From the NCBI GenBank assembly GCA_022829145.1, contig CM040763.1:14245141-14309140 (forward strand): a stretch of 64,000 nt of DNA, in the 5' to 3' direction. Below are positions 59,870 through 64,000 of this stretch, piece after piece; positions within the stretch are counted from its first letter, which is position 1; every line of letters starts with the position of its first letter. Both the position numbers and the translations under genes were made by a program. The notes under the pieces are model-generated. The model saw nothing but the letters and a program-made list of their open reading frames with translations, searched no databases and had not been told where the DNA came from. This DNA comes from Albula goreensis. Its lineage: Eukaryota; Chordata; Actinopteri; Albuliformes; Albulidae.

Positions 59870-61895
59870 GTCAGGTTCAGTGCAGAGGTAAACAGCACTG
59901 GGTCTGACAGCTGTAAGGAAGCTTAGGTAACAGAACGACCATGAGAAAATGAAATGCAATACAGTATGACACTCATTTCACAAGAACGTCCTGGTAAAAC
60001 TGGCTGTCAAAGACAATAGAACACCCATGGCCATTCTCTTAGGAAATAAAAGACAGGATGTGCCAAGTGTTTAAACAGGTGATTAACTATATCTGTGCTT
60101 GATAGGTACAGGACTAAACACTTTCTTCCAAGAGTTCAAGGAAACTTCCAGAAATTTAAAAATCACTCTTCAGTTAGAGGTACATGCTGAATGATTATGA
60201 GTGTTTGGAAGTATATGCTTGCTCACTTACCTAAGGCAAACTTTCTTTTTTTAATATGGATATTTATCACCTTCACTATGGCTAGCACACTGCCCATACA
60301 GCTAATATATTTGTAAGACTGCATATTTATGCTACAGCAATGATAATGTCTCATAAATGAAGTTGTGGAAAGCAAAGACTGAGTTTGTAGGGAATAATAA
60401 CATTAGTAGTTATTTCCACACCCTCATTGGAATGTCTTATTGTTCTTGTTACGATAGATTCATTCAGCATTTTTGTGGCTTTGACTGTCCACAAGCTTAT
60501 TTGTGGTAATACAGTATATAGAACATTAAACACCAAAATTATTACAGAAAAGTGTATGTTTTCAACAATAGCATTTTCAATTGATGTGTCAAATGGAACA
60601 AAATATATGGAACATTAAATGCCAGAATGATTATCATAATATAATGCTGATTAAGCAGGGTGAAATTGTAGTCAGCAGATCTACCCCCTCACTTTGGTTT
60701 TATTCACAAAGCTCATTATACCATGGCTGGGAGCAGAGATGAGTTACTGGACACTTAAAGTACACTATAATAATAATAAAGTTACTAAAATAAAAGTAAA
60801 CTAATAATGCATAGTTTAAACTGGACTGAAATACTGAACTGAACTGAAAAAATCAAATTTTCTAGATGAGTTCAGGATGTTTAAAATGTCCATAGCAGTT
60901 CATTAGATTATCGATAATAAATTAATGTAGCTGTTTAGGGGGAAAATATGTTTTCAGAGCCACAATTGTTCACTGCTGCAGAGTTACACATTGATTGTTG
61001 GAGCCAATTTCATTCCATTCATTTCCAGACTGAGGTCCTTTTAGGTCCCAGCCCATAGTCTAATCATTGCTGCCATAGATACAGATATAAGGAAATGCAT
61101 GTGATATGTACAAAGTGACTGTAAATACATGGCAATAACTAAGTGTATAATACATAAAACAATTACTGTTAAGGTATCCTATCTTTAGTGGTGGCAGTAC
61201 GATCAAATGTTGATTAGTTATAACATGGCTAAGTGTGTTCTGGTGGTGTTGAGCCTGAGGGTCATTCCTCTTACATAGGTCCTGTTGCCCAGAATCATGC
61301 ATTGTGTGAAGGGAAAATGTGACATTATAATGCTGTCCTAAAATGTCACCATAGAGCACAGCCATCTGGGGCCAGGCTGTCACACCAATTCCATTCAGAT
61401 TCATCAGACTGCTGATATGGATGTGGTATTTACCAAGATGCTCCAGAGAGCTGGTCCAAAATGTGACATTTTAGTTTTCAGTGGCCGATAATGTACACAC
61501 ACATGAAGGACCCTGCCTCTTTAGCCCAATGGGTGTCGGGTGCAAATACCAAAGGCAGCTCCCTCCAAAATCGTGCCTATGGTTCCGTGTGACAAGTGTC
61601 TCCACCAATCACAACCCTGCTGGTTGAGCATTAGTAGGATGGGCTGTATTTGTTCTGCCTCTACGCTTAATTGATCAAGTCACCTCACCAAGTATCTTTG
61701 GTATGAACTTTAAAATGCAAATAAAAATAATCTGGCTTTGCAGCCCCCCAGGAGAAAAAATGTGGGTCACTGCTAAGTGTTCAGGGTTCTGTTCCAGTTT
61801 AAGGTTACAGCAAGAGCTGGTTGGGAATGTTAGCCACAAAGACTGATCCAGATACCCTCAGCCAGTCTCTTAGCTAACAGGATGCTTTAGCCAAC
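59870..61895. other. AT-rich non-coding DNA
   Basis: Contains an imperfect 30-bp direct repeat (60515-60544 and 60604-60633) and an odd palindrome AAAATGT-G-ACATTTT at 61458-61472. The 114-codon minus-strand frame at 61060-61404 has no support. Confidence 0.45.
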
Positions 61896-62835
61896 AGGGA
61901 GCATCTCCACGATCCTCCGTACTGACAGGCCTGAACTGGAAGTGAAAGAATCAGCACAGATCTCATTTATGCTGGACAAAGATCAATAGCAGCGGTAATT
62001 CATTAGGGCAGAAAAAATGCAGAACAACTCAAACTCACACTATCTGCACCCTAAAACTTCCCCACCGAGGATAGCAAGAGCTGCCGTTTGAAACATTTAC
62101 AAAATATACAAAAATGCTTACACTTTAATGACAGCTGAATGTAATTACTTATATTTTGTAATGTTTAATACAGAAAGAATATTTAAAAATCACTCTAATT
62201 CCATTATGCAAATGTATTTCGTAATTTGGGTCAGGTTCTGTGATATGCCATGCCAAATGTTAAAAAGTGATTGTTTTAGCATGCAGGTGCTGATTGGAAT
62301 ACAGTGTAATTGTGAATTAAGAGTCAGATGGTGTTTTCTGTTGGGTCTGAGGGAGGAGGGGTTTGACTCGGGAGACGCTGGTTTCTTTCTGTTTCATCCC
62401 TAATCGGAATCTTAAGTGGAGCAGATCAAAAGACTACCCGATTGACATTCATCAGTCATCCCATTGCTGCTTTTTTTGTGCTCCTCAAGATAAAAATGTC
62501 AGAGCCATACAAAACCATCACCATGATACCTGGACCAATATTGGTAGGACACAATTATCATTCTGAGAGAGATTGGCTGTGTAACAAGGAGGTCAGACAA
62601 ATGCCAATGTTCAATGGTTTTTAACTCTGGGGACCATGGTGTATGGAACAGGCGTCTCATTCATGTTTCATCCTCATTCTTTTACTGTATGCATTCATCA
62701 TCAGAAGTTAGATTTAAAATGAAAGGATGCATCAATTTCCTACTTAATTACATGTTCAGTGACACAGGGATGTATATTTCAGTCCACAGGATAGCAAATT
62801 AAAACATTGACTTTTTTTTGGCCTTCACCAGATAT
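61896..62835. other. Non-coding DNA with possible short elements
   Basis: Complex patches at 61910-62030 (GCGGTAATTCATTAGGG) and 62290-62560. Between them the sequence is AT-rich. Overlapping plus-strand frames of 60-91 codons are unsupported. Confidence 0.35.
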
Positions 62836-62840
62836 CAATA

Positions 62841-62871
62841 AGCCCCAACCAGAGGTCTACACTGGCGAGGC
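62841..62871. repeat. Dispersed repeat, possible copy D
   Basis: AGCCCCAACCAGAGGTCTAC resembles CCCAGCCAACCAGAGGTGGC of copy C. Only about 30 bp can be aligned by eye. Confidence 0.22.
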
Positions 62872-63340
62872 AAAAAAATGTGTCCATCTGAACAAGGTAA
62901 AAATAGGGGGTAAGTCTGGTTAACCATCACTGGTTAACTATCTCACTATTCTCCAGTGACCTCCCTTGGCTGTCTGGATGCCTGTCAGAACAAAATATGA
63001 CTGCCATAGGTAGCGCAGTGTTGTATCTGTAATAGAAAAATTGTGAGAGGTAGTTGTGATGCATACTGGAGGAGTCACTGCTGCTCTCAGTTCAGTTTCT
63101 GGGGAAAGTTTTCAGTGGGTGGTTCTGATATCATAGTTCATTTAAGGTGGAGGAAAAAGGGCAAAGCAAAATGTCCCTTCTCAAGCTGTTATTGCACACT
63201 GCTGAGTATATCTTTGTGTATTTTTCCACCAAATTGGCTCATTCCGTAATCAGCATGTGTTTGGATGCATCAAAGGCTTGTGCCTATATCCGAATCACAC
63301 TTTGTTTATGTAAACTTGCTTGTGTCTTTGAGGGCTGTAA
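62872..63340. other. Non-coding DNA
   Basis: No gene recognised. Confidence 0.45.
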
Positions 63341-63391
63341 TCATTAGAAACCCAGTCAGGTAATCTGGTGTTGTTAATGTGGCAGAGTAAT

Positions 63392-63404
63392 TTCTGGAAG
63401 GTTC
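63392..63404. promoter_or_regulatory. Perfect three-unit heat shock element match
   Basis: TTCTGGAAGGTTC fits TTCnnGAAnnTTC exactly, the minimal three-pentamer site for heat shock factor. It lies in a complex patch (63340-63480) some 250 bp from the exon at 63660-63762. Confidence 0.35.
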
Positions 63405-63537
63405 CGCGTGAAGAGATCAGTGCCTGGCAGCAGTGAGAGGTGTGGCTGTGGGGAGAGGGAAGTCATTACACAGCCAGTCAATAGGAAAACAACAAGTCTG
63501 GGGCCTCAGGCTGGGACAGGACAACAAAAATACAGAC

Positions 63538-63562
63538 TATATATATATATATATATATATAT
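63538..63562. repeat. (TA)n microsatellite
   Basis: About twelve TA units, probably in the intron just downstream of the 63660-63762 exon in its reading direction. Confidence 0.85.
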
Positions 63563-63659
63563 CGCCAGGGATACCAAGCTCCCATGAGTAGCACAGACTC
63601 AAGGGTGATCAAGCCACCCATCCCTAAATAGTGGCTCCATCGATCGGTTCCAGCTTTAC

Positions 63660-63762
63660 CTAAAGATTTTCTCAGACTGTGTTCTTTTGACTCTCCTCAG
63701 CTCTGATGAAGAGGGCTGCTGGCAGACCTCCCTGGGGGTGAGAAGCTCAGAGGAGTCGAGCT
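63660..63762 (-). CDS. Candidate internal coding exon, gene unidentified
   Basis: Read on the minus strand, this is the most convincing exon in the window. The upstream intron ends in a long C/T tract (tttcccctctctccccttg, then tcacag). The exon is followed by GTAAAG after TTTAG, a good donor. Only one of the three frames is open. It gives two bases, 33 codons and two bases, so it needs an intron of phase 1 before it and phase 2 after it. The peptide starts LDSSELLTPREVCQQ and ends RRVKRTQSEKIF, a Ser/Arg/Lys-rich polar stretch such as occurs in disordered linkers with phosphorylation sites. I see no domain and do not recognise the family. Upstream exons would lie beyond the right edge of the window, and downstream ones at lower coordinates; the candidate at 39081-39181 has the matching phase. 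The exon call is inferred from splice signals and open frame, with no homology support. Confidence 0.5.
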
Positions 63763-63863
63763 CTGTGACAAGGGGAGAGAGGGGAAACAGCCTGTGGGGT
63801 GCCGGAGGGTGTCTCCCCCACCTCAGGCAGGCACACTGCAACGAGAGCAACACACTAACACAC

Positions 63864-63974
<111 letters not shown>

Positions 63975-64000
63975 ATTATAGTTATTATTACTGCCATGGA

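Noticed and set aside
61319..61474. 12-bp inverted repeat GTGACATTTTAG / CTAAAATGTCAC about 113 bp apart
   Set aside because: A match of this length within 200 bp is expected about once in 64 kb.

Overview
The window looks like vertebrate nuclear DNA, most probably from a teleost fish. It is AT-rich, depleted in CpG outside a few islands, has no operon-like gene packing, and carries very long (CA)n arrays at 14665-14747, 57402-57500 and 63865-63973. It also holds degraded copies of dispersed sequences typical of fish genomes: a V-SINE-like core near 21375-21500 and 6575-6650, an L2-type retrotransposon 3' tail near 40545-40600, and a fish 'aaggcaaatttattta' repeat near 48968-49060. I recognise no complete gene. 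It reads either as a regulatory gene desert or as the very large introns of a gene, with islands of complex, homeodomain-motif-rich sequence that resemble conserved non-coding elements.

The best coding signals are isolated exons on the minus strand. The strongest is 63660-63762, 103 nt, with a textbook polypyrimidine tract and AG, a GTAAAG donor, and only one open frame. A likely terminal exon lies at 38237-38425, with a good acceptor, 62 protein-like codons, a stop, and an ATTAAA about 30 nt further on. A weaker internal exon sits at 39081-39181, in a splice phase that fits the 63.7 kb exon. Together they suggest a minus-strand gene entering from beyond the right edge and ending near 38.2 kb, across introns of more than 20 kb. 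I could not identify its family, and the phases do not join cleanly into the terminal exon. Weaker minus-strand candidates are 48264-48311 (Kozak ATG), 40165-40335, 49262-49506 and 32831-33409. Plus-strand candidates are 36462-36842, 37176-37441 and 54948-55253.

Layout. 1-6 kb: AT-rich, with a complex island at 2.5-2.9 kb and a three-unit 63-bp tandem repeat at 3478-3667. 5.9-6.6 kb: element-like sequence with a small CpG island, then a SINE remnant. 9.3-9.65 kb: GC-rich island with a CTCF-like site and a G-quadruplex motif. 13-21 kb: several islands, a CA array and a SINE. 22-32 kb: a small dispersed repeat family, a 12-bp-stem hairpin at 25.5 kb and a foldback at 27.5 kb. 32-41 kb: the candidate exons. 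43-53 kb: islands at 43.9, 47.2, 48.1, 50.6 and 52.6 kb. 54-64 kb: an RFX-like site and ORF, the 59.6 kb island, a perfect heat-shock-element match and the 63.7 kb exon.

The island calls rest only on composition and motif content, because no cross-species comparison was possible. Nothing here amounts to a demonstrated new system. The candidate exons and the phylogenetically untested regulatory islands most deserve follow-up.
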